In this document: positions 23,167 to 35,047 of the stretch, piece after piece
How the letters are laid out: each line of letters starts with the position of its first letter
How positions within the stretch are numbered: the stretch's first letter is position 1
From: Kalaharituber pfeilii
Lineage: Eukaryota > Ascomycota > Pezizomycetes > Pezizales > Pezizaceae
Reading direction: 5' to 3'
Length of the DNA stretch: 64,000 nucleotides
Assembly: GCA_015179045.1 (NCBI GenBank)
Contig: WHUZ01000001.1
Location: 1,612,001-1,676,000, forward strand
Position numbers and translations under genes: made by a program
The notes under the pieces: generated by a model
What the model was told of the DNA's origin: nothing
Seen by the model: the letters and a program-made list of their open reading frames with translations, nothing else
Databases searched by the model: none

Positions 23167-24242
23167 ATGCCCAAACCAGATTCACTGCTCGCAAAGTCAA
23201 TACACACGCTCCACATCGACGAACCCCCGTCATGCATCCTCTTTGCGCCTCATGACCGAAACCTAATCGTCGTAGGAACATACCTGTACAAGCCTGATGA
23301 GGGCACCAAGACCGGGCACATTCTGCTTTACAAAAAGCAGGAGAATTCACAATTGTATGTGTCCATATAGAAAACACATGCATTGATTCCCCCCTTTGGG
23401 CTTGCGCAGTTGACCAACTCTAGTGTAATTAATGGATCAGGGAATTGTGTGACGCTATTCCTACGCACGCAATTCTCGACATGAAGTTCTCCCCACACAA
23501 ACCGGAATACATTGTCACGGCGCAATCAAATGGTGCCATTCAGACTTTTCTTCTCGACCAGTCTAAGCCTCCTAGATTGTCTGCCCTCAAGAAATATACC
23601 CCGTTCAGTCCTAACCTGTTGGTACTGTCGCTCACGTTGGATCAGACATCTTCAGGGAGCCTAGCGTGTACACTCTCTGATGGCTCTGTGGCTGTACTCA
23701 GCATAGGCTCCCCCGACAGTGAGATGATCTCCTATAAGTACAAGCCGCATGAAGCGGAAGCTTGGACATGCGAGTATTCACCTGATACTAGAATTCTGTA
23801 TTCAGGCGGGGATGACTCTGTGCTCAATGCCCAAGACTTAACCACACAGCAACATCTTTGGAAAGACAGGAAAATCCATGGCGCTGGAATTACCGCAATT
23901 ATGGCGAGATCTGACGGAAATACTTTGATTACGGGGTCTTATGATGATACACTTCGGATCTTCGATCTACGAACACGTAAAGTTGTCCAGGAGCTGAATT
24001 TAGGAGGTGGTGTTTGGAGGTTAGGCATAGGAGATCGCAACTCGATAATTGCAAGTTGCATGCACGCTGGGGCTAGAGTAGTCGACATTGGCCAGGATGG
24101 AAGGTCTCCAACCATTGTGGCAAGATTTGAGGAACATGAAAGCATGAATTATGGGAGTGACATTCACTCAGACAGCCCGGATACCGTGGTATCTTGCAGC
24201 TTTTATGACAGAAGGATTTGTATCTGGAATGTTAAAGGCTGA
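23167..24242 (+). CDS. DPH7: Diphthine methyl-ester hydrolase, WD40 protein Dph7/Rrt2
   Basis: WD-repeat enzyme of diphthamide synthesis on elongation factor 2; it removes the methyl ester from diphthine intermediates. Two exons, 23167-23354 and 23441-24242 (intron GTATGT...CAG), giving 329 residues. The family pattern is clear in the C-terminal propeller: EAEAWTCEYSPDTRILYSGG, TLITGSYDDTLRIFDLRTR, LGGGVWRLGIGDRN, SCMHAGARVVDIGQDG, EEHESMNYGSDIH and VVSCSFYDRRICIWNVKG. These are the GGVWR, CMH and HESxxYG signatures of Dph7 rather than of a generic WD40 protein. It uses a shared upstream region with CWC24. Confidence 0.88.
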
Positions 24243-24300
24243 GTAAACTGGGAAAGCGAAATGCCTTCTATGCTCAAATTCGCAAGTATCGAAAAGCCAT

Positions 24301-25215
24301 CTATACAATTGTCTCCAATTCCCTAGCGTACGCCACAGTATTCTCGATAATGTTACCGGCTTGTAGAACCTCCCTGTTCTCGTCGTCCTGAGGAAAGTAG
24401 ATGCGCCCATCTTGAATATCCCACCCCTTCTAAATGGTAGCTTTAGTGAGCATAATGCCTCACATAATGGATGAATCTCACTTACATCACGAGCAAATTC
24501 AACTACCGCCCTTTCCGAATCCAAGAAGAATAAATTAATACCATTCACTATGGGAATCGATGAATAGGCTTTCTCTGAACACATAGCTATCTCGTTCCGG
24601 ATGGTGTTGACCAGGATCTACAGCGAACGTTCAGTCAATAAAGCTCAAACAAGTTCCTTTTTTCTAATAGGCTGAAGGGTAGATGGATCCTCAACCAACC
24701 TTCGTAAAGAGTGAATACTCCTCAGATGGAACTTGCGTGCTTTTCGTTGCATTCCAGACCTTATCATAGCTCCCTTCCATCAACCACCTTTCTAACATCA
24801 CAGGATACTTGATGAAGACATCTTCCTCCGCCCCAACAAGTGTCTCCAATGTCGTGTGAAATTCCGCAATATCATTCTTGCTTAGTAGCAAAAGGAGATA
24901 TAACCCGGTCACCTTGCTCTTGTTCTGGCTAGGTGGGGTGATTGATCGGTCATTGTAAAAGGGCTGCAGTTGATGATAAAATCGGCTGAAACCAGGTTCA
25001 TCGTGTAGATGTATACTTATGAGAGCACCCAGCTCTAATATTTCCCGCGCTATTGGAAGGAGAGCCGAGGGGGTAGCAGAAGTTGGAATAAGTGCATTAC
25101 GCTGTAGTAAAGCGACCTTCGCTGTTGTAAGTAGTTCCGTAGCTGAGCGATAATCCTTAGATGTGAGGTTTCGTTTCAACTCTTGCTGAATACTTAGTAG
25201 CTCCTTGTCCGCCAT
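24301..25215 (-). CDS. RPN12: 26S proteasome regulatory lid subunit Rpn12
   Basis: PCI-domain subunit of the 19S lid, needed for lid assembly. The protein starts MADKELLSIQQELKRNLTSK at 25215 (frame open upstream, but the homology begins here). It continues through helical repeats (LYLLLLLSKNDIAEFHTTLE, YPVMLERWLMEGSYDKVWNA) to ILVNTIRNEIAMCSEKAYSS, the FFLDSERAVVEFARD winged-helix strand and the end (GRIYFPQDDENREVL ... ELETIV*). Introns are about 24618-24699 and 24430-24482. Length is about 255-275 residues, close to Rpn12. Downstream ends converge with DPH7 only 58 bp away, so the 3' UTRs must overlap or be very short. Confidence 0.92.
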
Positions 25216-25435
25216 AATCAAATTAAAGGTACGAGTTGGAGATGTTGACAGGGTGGGTGTTGTGGGTCGTGGTTCAATTTTCCATGCTTTGGGTGGATCT
25301 GAGGCTCCCTGACTTGGCATGAGCTCTACATTTATTAGTAATCAAAATTCACGTGATATTCCATCAGGGTAACTTTCAACATGATCTTAATGCTAGCAAT
25401 ATGACAACAATATACGACGCCTTGACTTCTTGATC

Positions 25436-28400
25436 TCATAGCTCATCCTTCATATTATGAGAATCAGCTTCCTCCTTTGAGCTTTCTTTAGCTACTTGAC
25501 CCGCGTCCGCTACATGATCCACAGTTGTTCCTTGTTTCCGAACCCTTTCTGCTAGCCGTGCTATTTCCTCATCGTACAAGGTCCACTCAGGGATTTGTCG
25601 TTTGGCCCTGTCTAGTTTTGGCTCCTTCGTCATCGGATTATTGCAAAGATCGATAGTCTTTGCTGTAGCTAAACTCTCGTCACTACACCATGTTTCACAC
25701 CATAACCACTCCTGGGGTAAAGAGAATATCGGAAGCATTTGCTGCTGCATGTGGTTCGGCAAGTCTTGATCCAAATTTGCAAGACTGCCTGGGTCAGCAG
25801 AGAGCTGGTGGTATGTTTGCCGAAGTCTATCACCAGCCGCGATTTGACGGAACCGCTTAAGATCAACAATATATAGCGCGCTAAAATCATGAGTTATCCT
25901 GTGCTACCAGCTTCGAGTATAGAGACCTCACCTGATATGGTATGGGAGACCTCTAAGGAAATTCTTCCAATACCCCGTCTTCCAGAACCTAAAGCCTTCA
26001 ATTTCTTTTCGAGAGTCGCACATAGGAGTGAACCCGTAAGGAGCTCCCTGAAGATCAAGATCAACAAGCTCCTTCAGGTCAGTCCTGACAATTTGATCCG
26101 CGTCCACGAATATAACCTTGTCAAGGTCAAGCGGAAATAATACATCCAGGAACAGGATCTTATAGCCCCAAATCTCTCTTTGCTTTTCCTTCTGTGCTCG
26201 AAGCCAGTGGGGCCACTTGTATGTAATGAGCTCATATTCGAAGGCATACTCCTTTGCCATGTGTGGTATGAAGTCCTTGAATGATGGAGACAAAAAGTTT
26301 TCAATGAACCAAAACTTCACTGTATGATTTGTATGTTTCATGACACTGAGCATCATGATGTCCAGAAACCGTTCATAAAGATGACCACTAGCAACGGAGA
26401 AGATGTTAATCTCCGCTTGCTTAGACTTTGTTACAGCATCCTTTGGTGGACTCAAGACACCAATGTATTGAAGAGCTTCATCAGCCATCTGCAATCCCTG
26501 GCGGACATAATATAATGCATCTTTCGGCGTGAGAGTCTCTCCAAGAACATCAGCTGTTTCCATACCGGGTTTTCTGGAAAGTCTAGGGTACAATGTGGCG
26601 CCTCGGAAGGTGACAACAGCCAGCTCGTTACTGGTGTCTTCATGCTTACTATTGAAACCTTTAGTCCCAAGGGTGTCAATATGGAAAATCTGCTCCGTAT
26701 TTCCTTCCTTGAGGCTCAACTTCCATAACCCTGGATTTGCTTTAAATTGGAAGTAACCAAGATTAGCCATCACAATTGTGTCTGCAAAGTGAGGACGCTT
26801 TTCGTTCCCGAGCACAAGCTGAGCCCCTTTGGGCGCGCCTCCAGCTGTGACGTCCCGCGCATGGCCCTGGATCAGGATGCTGCGAAGTTCATAAGTAGCC
26901 GAGAAATCCGCTCCACGTAGACGATCTTTCAAGGAAGACAGCTGAATATTATCAGGATCATAAATGCATGCTTTTGGAGTAACAAGCCAGGATGAGGGAA
27001 CGTCCATCCCCAAAGTAAGCAAGGCATCGACAGGCATCTTTCGAAACTCCGCTTTCGGATACAAGAGCTGCCTGAGAAGAAAGTAAGTAATGTTTTCAAC
27101 TTGCGGCAGTCAACAGCATACCCTGCATCTCCGAACTGAGGTTTCGGCTCCAGAACATAGCGATAGAACCTCTTGACAGTCAAGTCTCCAAGCATTCGCT
27201 CAGGATTCAGGAAAATTCTCAAGTATACTCCATCCATTTCCGAAAGGACCTTATTGAACTTTAGTTATTGAACGTCTCATGTGATTCAATAGTCATTACC
27301 TTCAGTATCGGTACCAACTTCTGGGCAAGTTCACTCGTAGGGTCAACTGTTGCAACGATGTGATATGTTGCCTCATCTTTGTTTCCAGTCACAATCGCAC
27401 TGTGGTCTGTACCCCATTCATTGAAAATTGAGCTTCGTGTAGTATCCGGGGTACCAAAAAGTTCTTGAGGGCCCTCAGGAGCAATACTCAAGGCTAACAA
27501 GTTTGTGAGGATCGGGAGATTGGAGCTTTCGAAGGAAAATTAGCTACTATTTTGGAATGATTTGAATTTACGACATACGAATAGATTTGATCCAGGCCTC
27601 GCAAGTCCTCAACTGCTTGTAATGCTGGCCTGATCCTTCTCTCACGCTCGAAGTCCAATAATTGCTTCACATCGTCCACATCAAAGTCGTCTTCTACGGA
27701 TATTGGTCCCGTAACCTGTGGAGAGTCCTAAGCATTAGCAATGAAGGGAAACAATTTTCCAATCTATAAACTTACCCGCCCATTAATAATAAGACCTCTT
27801 TGGCCCGGCTTGAACCCAGCTTTTTTGATTATTTCTTGGGCAGCCCTCCAAAACTTACCACCTGCAATGTGCTCGTTGAAGTACCAGCTCTCTGCCTTTG
27901 TATCGTGAAATACCTCCTGTTGAGCTAGAAAATCAATCTTCGGGAATTGAGAATGCGTTCGACTTGGTGGTGTCTCCTTCAGAACCTGCAGAAGTTGTTC
28001 ACTACCTTTGAAGAACGATTTCTGGTGGAGTTGGTAGAGTAAGGTGGAAAGGGCTGGCTTTTCAGAAATAAGCTCTGGATTGTTGAATAAGACGAGGCTA
28101 ATTCCTCGGCTAGTTGATTGAGCTTCCGCAGCAGATCTGAGCAAATCATAGCCGTCATTTTCATCAAAATCACCAATCACCCAGATTGATGTTTCTGCCA
28201 GTCCCTCCGGTTCCTTCGTTGGTATAACAGGAAGATCCTGAAATGTTGCCAAATGATCCTGCATGAGCTCTAAGATATTTACAAGCTCTACTGGGGCGTC
28301 GTCTTCTGGAAAAACATATGAATTTCTTCTAGACGCCGCCCCGTCCAGCATCAGTGCAGCAATATCAGTATCATCTGTGACCGACTCTGCGAAGGATATA

Positions 28401-30611
28401 TGTTGTGCAAATGATACATCTGCGCCCAGCCTCGCGCTCATTTGCTGCATCCAGTCCTATTTGAATGAGGTGTTAGTCCCAGTAATTTCAACATAAATGA
28501 ATCTTGTAAGCTTACTTCATTACGAGGGATTGCGAGGCCGTTTATAAATACCGGAGGCACTCTCGTGTTTGCTCCCAGTCTTTTTGCCCACTTTATTGCA
28601 CCATCTACACAAGCTTTGATTTCTTCAGATTCAATAGCCTGCTCAAAAGAAAGTGCTACTTTATCTGCCTTGAGGATGGAGTCTTTAGAAACAATTTCGA
28701 ATATTTTCTTGTTTGGATTGACAAGGCTATCTTGTTGCAAAGACTGCATAGTGTAAGAATGCATCCATAAGCATAAGCGTAAAGGAATCCAACCTTTGCA
28801 AGATAAATCAGGGCAGCTTGTAAATTATAGCTGTCCAGCAAATAATAAAGCACCTTTGCTTGAGCAATGGCTAAACAGGAACCCAAGTAAGCGAAGAGAG
28901 TCGCCAAGTAACAAGAGAAGGTAAATAACCTTGTTCACTTTTCGCTAGCGGCACAATGCCAAACCTCAGGGCAATTTTCTTCTGTACGAACATAATTAGT
29001 TGTTCAACGAGAATGGACACATCTTCCTTGGCCGTCAGGTCTAGAGGTAAGACCAAGTGGTATAGGTTCTTTCTCAATTGATGCAATTGACCAGGGAAAA
29101 CACGCCGTTGAAGCTAAAAGGCTACTGTTAGCTATGGTGTCTGTCTCCTATTTTTGGTATGTCCTCACAATTTCAATTGATGTAGACCATGCTTGGTATC
29201 TTTCATCTTTCTCCAAGTCATTCAGCCACACAATAACATTGCCACCTTCGGTAGTATCACGATAGTCAAACCTTTGAGGGGCTTGATTTTGATGAGTTTC
29301 AGATATGATCTTGTGATTCAAGAGCTTTGTGGCCTGCGCTGTGGTTAATCCCAGAGATTTTAGACTCTTAACAAGTCTATGCTCTCTTCTAAGGGTATCG
29401 AGGATCGAAAAGGCATTGATTCGAGATTCATCTAACTGAAGCCCATTGATCCAGAGAAGGTTTTCTCCAGGGCTCATAAAAATCTCTCTGTTGGCACGGA
29501 GCTCCTCTGCAAGGTCTGAGTCAATCTCTGTACTGGTAATGGCCGACGAATGCTTCGGCAAATCCTGGGCAAGACGTAATAGACTGTCCAATTTGTTCTG
29601 GCTCTTCATGACAAAGCTGGATGCCTTAATTCCAAGGAAGGCTACATCCTTAGGATGCACAGGCTTGATATCCGATATCTCTTCGTCCTCAACAAGCCCT
29701 TCGGTGATATGCTCAGAGCTTTGATCTGTGCCTTGATCCTGAATCTCCCGGTCATCCATAACTTTGTAGTCTGTTTTCTTAAGAGCCAGTTCTACACCGT
29801 ATCCTGCTAGCAATATTTGATTATCATGCTTCTTCGCAGGCTCCTGGTATCTGACCCGGTATGAGATAACCCCTTGTTGCGCATAATCTGTCAATACACG
29901 GTGATAATGCAAGAAACTCGGGTCTTCAATATCAGCATATAGAATTGCTGCTGGCAAGTCCGGTTTCGTCTGTAGGACCCTGTCGAATGCAAGCTCTTCC
30001 CGATCACTGTGACTACTAGTTAGCCCCCAAGCAATTTTAGTAAAATCTGACTTCAATACTTTGGAAATCTTTCCCATGAATCTAAAACACTCGCAATATC
30101 TTGATGGCAATGTTGCTTCTTACTCCACTGCAACCAGACCCTGCATTTGGGTTTGTAAGATTTGCCCATTAAGGGCTCCAGTGAATTCTCGTAATATCGA
30201 TAATGTGCTTCAATTCGGGGTGCAGCTGCGTGTATGGAGAGCGCCAAATTAAATGACGATAGAGTTATACTGTCTGCTAGAAATCCATCTCCTTGAGCAG
30301 CCTCCAGAAATTTGTTATAGAGCTTCTCGTCTGTTGTCTCATTTTTAAATACTCCAAGTGCGATTTTGTCAAGTAATGGGAAATAGGAAGATTTGTCCTC
30401 TTCAGCAGCTGTTTCTCTGAATAACAATTAGCCTCTGTTGGAAGATGGGAACAGGCAAATTATGTGCTCACAGTAATTCTAAAAGAAAGGGAGCTGCGCT
30501 CCATGAAGGTTTGAGACCAACACTAACAGCTGGTGATGCAATTGCAAACCGAGCGCAAGCAAGCACCACGAGCCAACTCGCCAGAGACACCTCGAATTTG
30601 TTCAGTCGCAT
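25436..30611 (-). CDS. UDP-glucose:glycoprotein glucosyltransferase (UGGT)
   Basis: ER quality-control enzyme that reglucosylates misfolded glycoproteins so that calnexin can rebind them. Start at 30611 opens a signal peptide ([20 protein letters not shown]). The N-terminal two thirds is the thioredoxin-like folding-sensor region. The C-terminus is the GT24 catalytic domain: [60 protein letters not shown] with the DxD-type motif (DADQ), then [20 protein letters not shown] and [20 protein letters not shown]. The last four residues are KDEL, a clear ER retrieval signal. The coding region is split into roughly a dozen exons by short introns. Total about 1,450-1,500 residues, the usual size. Known as gpt1/KRE5-like in fungi; the conserved catalytic residues argue for active UGGT rather than Kre5. 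Confidence 0.93.
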
Positions 30612-31429
30612 GATGGTGACCGATCTTAGGAAATGGAAGTGTCTAGTACATGTACATTTGCTGCATGGGATGGATGAGGAACTTGTACTCGGATACAGGA
30701 TTCTAGCACTGCTGAGGACACAATTGCAGGTTCCAAATGAGTTAATGCGGCTCTGCTGCGCAGTTCTCAATTGGATCAGCAGGGATGCTCGAATGCCGAG
30801 ACAGGGATATTACTAGTACAGTATTGCCCACGCTCCACAAAAGCCGCTTGATTTCCCGGATTGGAATTGGAACTTGTACGGAACGTAAGATACAGCGTGA
30901 CGATTTTCTCCCGTATGTGAGCTGAAGGCTGGCTCAAGCTTTTGTGAGCGTGCTTTGAAGCCTGAGACTAGTCTCGGCACAGCTATATTGGCCCAAGCTT
31001 GAGGGCACTCGACCAGGCGGCTGGTGGGTGTATTATGTCAGCATGCCCTGAAAGGGTATCTAACTTAAGTATTCCAGATGTGGAATGTTTGCAAGGGACA
31101 AGCAATGACGTAGTATGGGTCATCATGGAAATATCGATACTTCCCCCTCCCATCCAACCCTTGGGACCCAAAACCAGTTCTTTGCCAGCTCACTGCAATT
31201 CTCTCTATTGTACGAACCATATGCTAAAAGCCAGAGTTAATTGTTGTCTCTAAAGCTAGTCTCCAACTATAAACCTGAACTCAAGTAATTGACCAAGAAG
31301 CACCACTAGCCTGACCCGCGACCTAAACGTCAATTAAAAAGTCAACACCCTCTCCTATCCAAAATCAGAGCTAAATCGCTGACTTTACAAACCCTTTTCG
31401 TTGTTACAAGATACTCCATTCCCCCAGTA
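30612..31429. promoter_or_regulatory. Divergent region between UGGT and the small unnamed gene
   Basis: 818 bp between divergent starts. Short frames (for example around 30983-31253) have no motif or splice support. I see no repeat or RNA gene. Confidence 0.4.
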
Positions 31430-31948
31430 ATGGCTACATCTGAAACGTGCACCCTTGGGCCGGCTCACTCCCCGAAAGAGGCGTCCATCTCAACTTTCAC
31501 GGCTCTGTTGCCTGAAATCAAGAAGAGGCTGATTATTATGAGACATAAGCACGCTAGTGCGTCTTGCTCGTGCCTCCACTTAGTATAGTCAACTAAATAC
31601 CTTTCTAGAACATGACAAAGATTACTTCGCTTCCGTAGCGGAGCTCTCTGACGCCGAGCTTGTAGACTTTGATGTTGGAAGCTTGGAGGAAGTTAGAGTA
31701 GGAAGCAGTTTCTATGGGTAAGTTCCTCCCCACCTTAAAGTGCGAATTCTGTTGCTGACATTAAAATTAGATTGCATATCTTTGGCAAAGTCCGCCTGCC
31801 CAAAGTAGAAGATGGATATATCCATGTTCGAATGTACGTCGGGGAAGAAGATGGGGAAAAGGTCCAGAAGTTGCACAGCATCTATCTGGATAAGGATGGA
31901 AGGGCTATCCTGAAGAAATCAGACAAGTTGGAATGGTTCAACGAGTAA
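31430..31948 (+). CDS. Unnamed small conserved-looking protein, three exons
   Basis: No known function recognised. Three exons, 31430-31556, 31609-31717 and 31771-31948, with canonical GT/AG borders (GTGCGT...CTAG, GTAAGT...TTAG) and lariat-like CTRAY sequences. They join in phase to 137 residues beginning MATSETCTLGPAHSPKEA. No signal peptide or membrane segment. Body: a basic helical segment (LLPEIKKRLIIMRHKHAKHD), an acidic linker (ELSDAELVDFDVGSLEEVRV), then alternating hydrophobic strands (GSSFYGLHIFGKVRLPKVED, GYIHVRMYVGEEDGEKVQKL) and the end KKSDKLEWFNE*. The clean exon structure and strand-like C-terminus argue for a real small globular protein. It is followed within 343 bp by the UBC-F-box-TerD gene on the same strand. 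Confidence 0.72.
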
Positions 31949-32291
31949 TGGTTACATCCCTCTGACATATTGACAAACTGCAATTGGGAACTGTTGGAAG
32001 ATACCACAAAGAAGCGAATACATTGGCTCTGTTAGTGGCTTGAAATGATTCGATATGGAGCTACCATCGTGTAATCAGAAGATAAGGAATAAGGCCATGA
32101 GCATTAGTCATGTAATAGGTAATCTTATTGTTGCCGACCTTCGTTTTGATGAACTATGAGACACATTTCAAGGATAAAGTCACCCATCCGATAAGTTGTG
32201 CTTCTCCGTTCTCACTGTTGGCCGCCAAAACCGAGTCGATACTTGCCGCAGGGTACGATTTGCGATATAGGGAATCCAGATATTAACAAAA
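31949..32291. promoter_or_regulatory. Spacer upstream of the UBC-F-box-TerD gene
   Basis: 343 bp between same-strand genes. Likely 3' UTR of the small gene followed by the promoter of the next; nothing distinctive seen. Confidence 0.4.
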
Positions 32292-35047
32292 ATGAATACA
32301 ACAGCTATCACAGTCCCTACGGCAACACGCCGTCTACTTCATGACCTGGACGAGCTCAGAGCTTCGCAAGTATCTGCGAACATTACTGCCCAGCCTCTTG
32401 ATGCAGACATCTACAAATGGCACGGCAACCTCCGAATACCCTCCATGGATCTTACTATCCATTTCATTCTGCTGTTCACTCCCACTTACCCTCAACTGCC
32501 ACCTTCCATATTGTTGCTCACACCACTTCCACATCCGAATGTTCATAGAGCCGTTGTGGGGTATAAAGTATGTCTGGATATGCTTGAAAAAGCCAGTGAA
32601 ATCCCTTACAAGGGATGGAGCCAGTCCTACACTGCTAGAAGTATCTTGATGCAATTGGAGGCTTTCATGATGGATCCAAAGGAACTATTCAATCCAAACC
32701 TTGGTGATATCGAACTCGCGCGAAATGCTGCAAGAAAAACAGTTTGTAAAACCTGTGGACACACGGCGACAAATATATGGCCTCCTTGGCCCGATGTGAC
32801 AGAAGTTGAAAAGAAAATGATGAGAACATATGAGAGGCCCCTACCTCTAAGTTTAGTTTGTGTGTTCCCACTTCAACTCACCAGAAATCTGAGAGGGCAA
32901 TAGCTAAATTATTGCGTGAGGTTTAGCATCAGTCCTTAAAAGTGGCCTAGCACAAGCCACGGAGGACTGGGACTGTCATAGCGAAGAAGCTAAGCTACCA
33001 AGGCCCAGCATGAAGAAATTCGAGGGCGTTGGGGAGGTATGCGTGTCAAGGCTGGCGAAGGTTCAGATTGTTCCCCAAGAACAGCACGGCGAGCCCCCCA
33101 GCTTTCTACGCGAACCTGGCGCAATGGAGGGATCATTGCTATGTGCCAGGTAACCCCGAGAACGCTGGCCCTTTTGCGCAACTTCCGTATGAAATTACCC
33201 ACGAGATTCTTCTTGCTGGCCTTTCGGCCCACGATATTGCCAATTTTGGCCTGAGTTGCCGCTACCTCCGTCAGTTTGGGGTAGACGGATACTGCTGGAA
33301 GAGGGTTTTCGGGCGCTCGTTCTCCCAAAGTGACCTCAAAGCTGCTCATCTTGAGGACTGGAAGAACGCTTACCTTCAAGAATGCAACTTCTCTGGTGAT
33401 GAGCTGCGATGCTACGCTACCAAAGTAACCTGGCATGACGACGTGCTTGGTATCCCGTTCACTTACACAGAAGACCCAGTCACAAAGCTTGTGGACTACA
33501 TGCATGCCGAAGTCGAATTTTTATCCAGAACAGCGTACAAGGAAGGCTGCAGAACGACAATTTGGAATCACAAGTTTCAAGCGTGGTGCCCAGTGTATAT
33601 CAATGCCGAACACTTTAGGAGAGCTCTTCCGGATATCAAGCTGTTCATGGTTCAGCTTTCTCCGCAATATCAGTCCGAGACATTTGTTCCTTTAATGGCA
33701 TTTGATGTTCTCGGTAAAGCAATGAATACTTGTGTTGTGTTATTGATGGATAAGGGGATCATAGCTTCAGCTAGAGCAATCGAAGGATACTATGTTCTTT
33801 ATCGGTTGCTCTTGGCAATACTCGAGGAGTACCCATCTCTCCAGAAGGAATTGGACAAACGTATCCATGGCTTCACTGAAATGGGTCACAGGAGACCCAA
33901 GGCAGCTGTCCCTTCGTTAAGTGAATTTCTGCCCCTCGTTGCGGCTTCAAGGAGATACGTCAGCCGTTTAGAGAAGTTTTTCCCTGGATGCATTTCGGAG
34001 TGGCTCTATAGGCAAATACTTCCTCTATATGCGAAATACCCGGAAACTGAAGACATCCTCACCAAGCTCAAGCCCTCGCTGGCGCAGCAACAAGATGCGG
34101 CAATGAAGTTCATCCAAGCCACAACTCTTGAGAGGAGGATACTTTCATTTCACATTCTGTTCTTGCAGAATCTGAAGGATGGCAACACCATTGACCACCT
34201 TCAGAATGGTATTGACGTTCTTTTCGGTCATCCTCCTAAGAAGGTTGTGGAAAGAATAAGAAATAACGTGGCCCAGATACTTGAAGAGGATCCTTTTACA
34301 GGTATTTTTGCCAAGATGTTGGGAGAGTATGGGAACGGGGTTACCCTAATCCAACTCCTTCAACAAGCTGCAATAAAGTCGATGGTGCTAGGATACCACA
34401 AGGCCAAAGTGGACTATTCACAAGTCCGGTTAACTCCCATTTCAAGGATTCTGCTCCGAGGGCAAAGCTACTCTGCCCCACCTGACCTCAGGAGAATTGA
34501 AATGAGGCAAAGCTGGAGGTGGGATCCAAGGATAGCTCCCAACGGACATATGCGATACTTAGATGCAAGCTGTACAGTTTATAACTATTTGCATCGGCAA
34601 GTAGGAACTATCGACTACTCTTCGGAGCCGTATGAGGATGGTATCATAGTGCATTCTGGGGATATTATGAACCCCATTGTTTTCCAAGGAGAGCATACAA
34701 TTCTCATTAACATGGTTGCAATTTCCCAGAGGCCTGAGATAAAAGCCCTTGTTTTCTGCGCCAGTGGGTGGTCAAACGACTTGAATATGTTCAAGAGCCC
34801 AGAAGTACGTCTTGTCAGTCCCGACCATGAAGGGGAAGGTGGAAAATTATGCCATTACAGCTTTAAGGAGGCCTTGAGTTCGACGGGCAAGACATGTGTT
34901 GTCATGTGCATCTTGTGGAGACGGTCACCGGGTGCTCTGTGGGAAGTCAAAGCCGTTGGCCAACTGGGCCTTGGCAGAGTAACAGATGCTGGATATGTGG
35001 ATATGGAAGTTGAAATGCAAAAGGCATTGGCAAAACTTGAAACTTGA
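32292..35047 (+). CDS. Predicted E2-like (UBC) / F-box / TerD-like fusion protein
   Basis: Segment 1 (32292 to about 32850) is a UBC fold: TRRLLHDLDELRASQ, YKWHGNLRIPSMDLTIHFIL, HPNV at residues 81-84 and VCLDML with the candidate catalytic Cys94, then GWSQSYTARSILMQLEAF. A small CKTCGH metal-binding-like motif follows. Segment 2 (from about 33070 to the stop at 35047) has an F-box (FAQLPYEITHEILLAGLSAH ... FGLSCRYLRQFGVDGYCW), a long helical middle (RTTIWNHKFQAWCPVYINAE), and a C-terminal TerD-like beta domain (MRYLDASCTVYNY, DGIIVHSGDIMN, GEHTILINMVAIS, IKALVFCASGWS). No ATG opens segment 2 before its F-box, and stops separate the frames. I therefore infer one gene joined by short introns, for example about 32848-32923 and 33035-33077. 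Two separate genes (32292-32903 and one from about 33014) are the alternative. The role is presumably ubiquitin-linked; any Ter-type stress function is inference. Confidence 0.7.
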
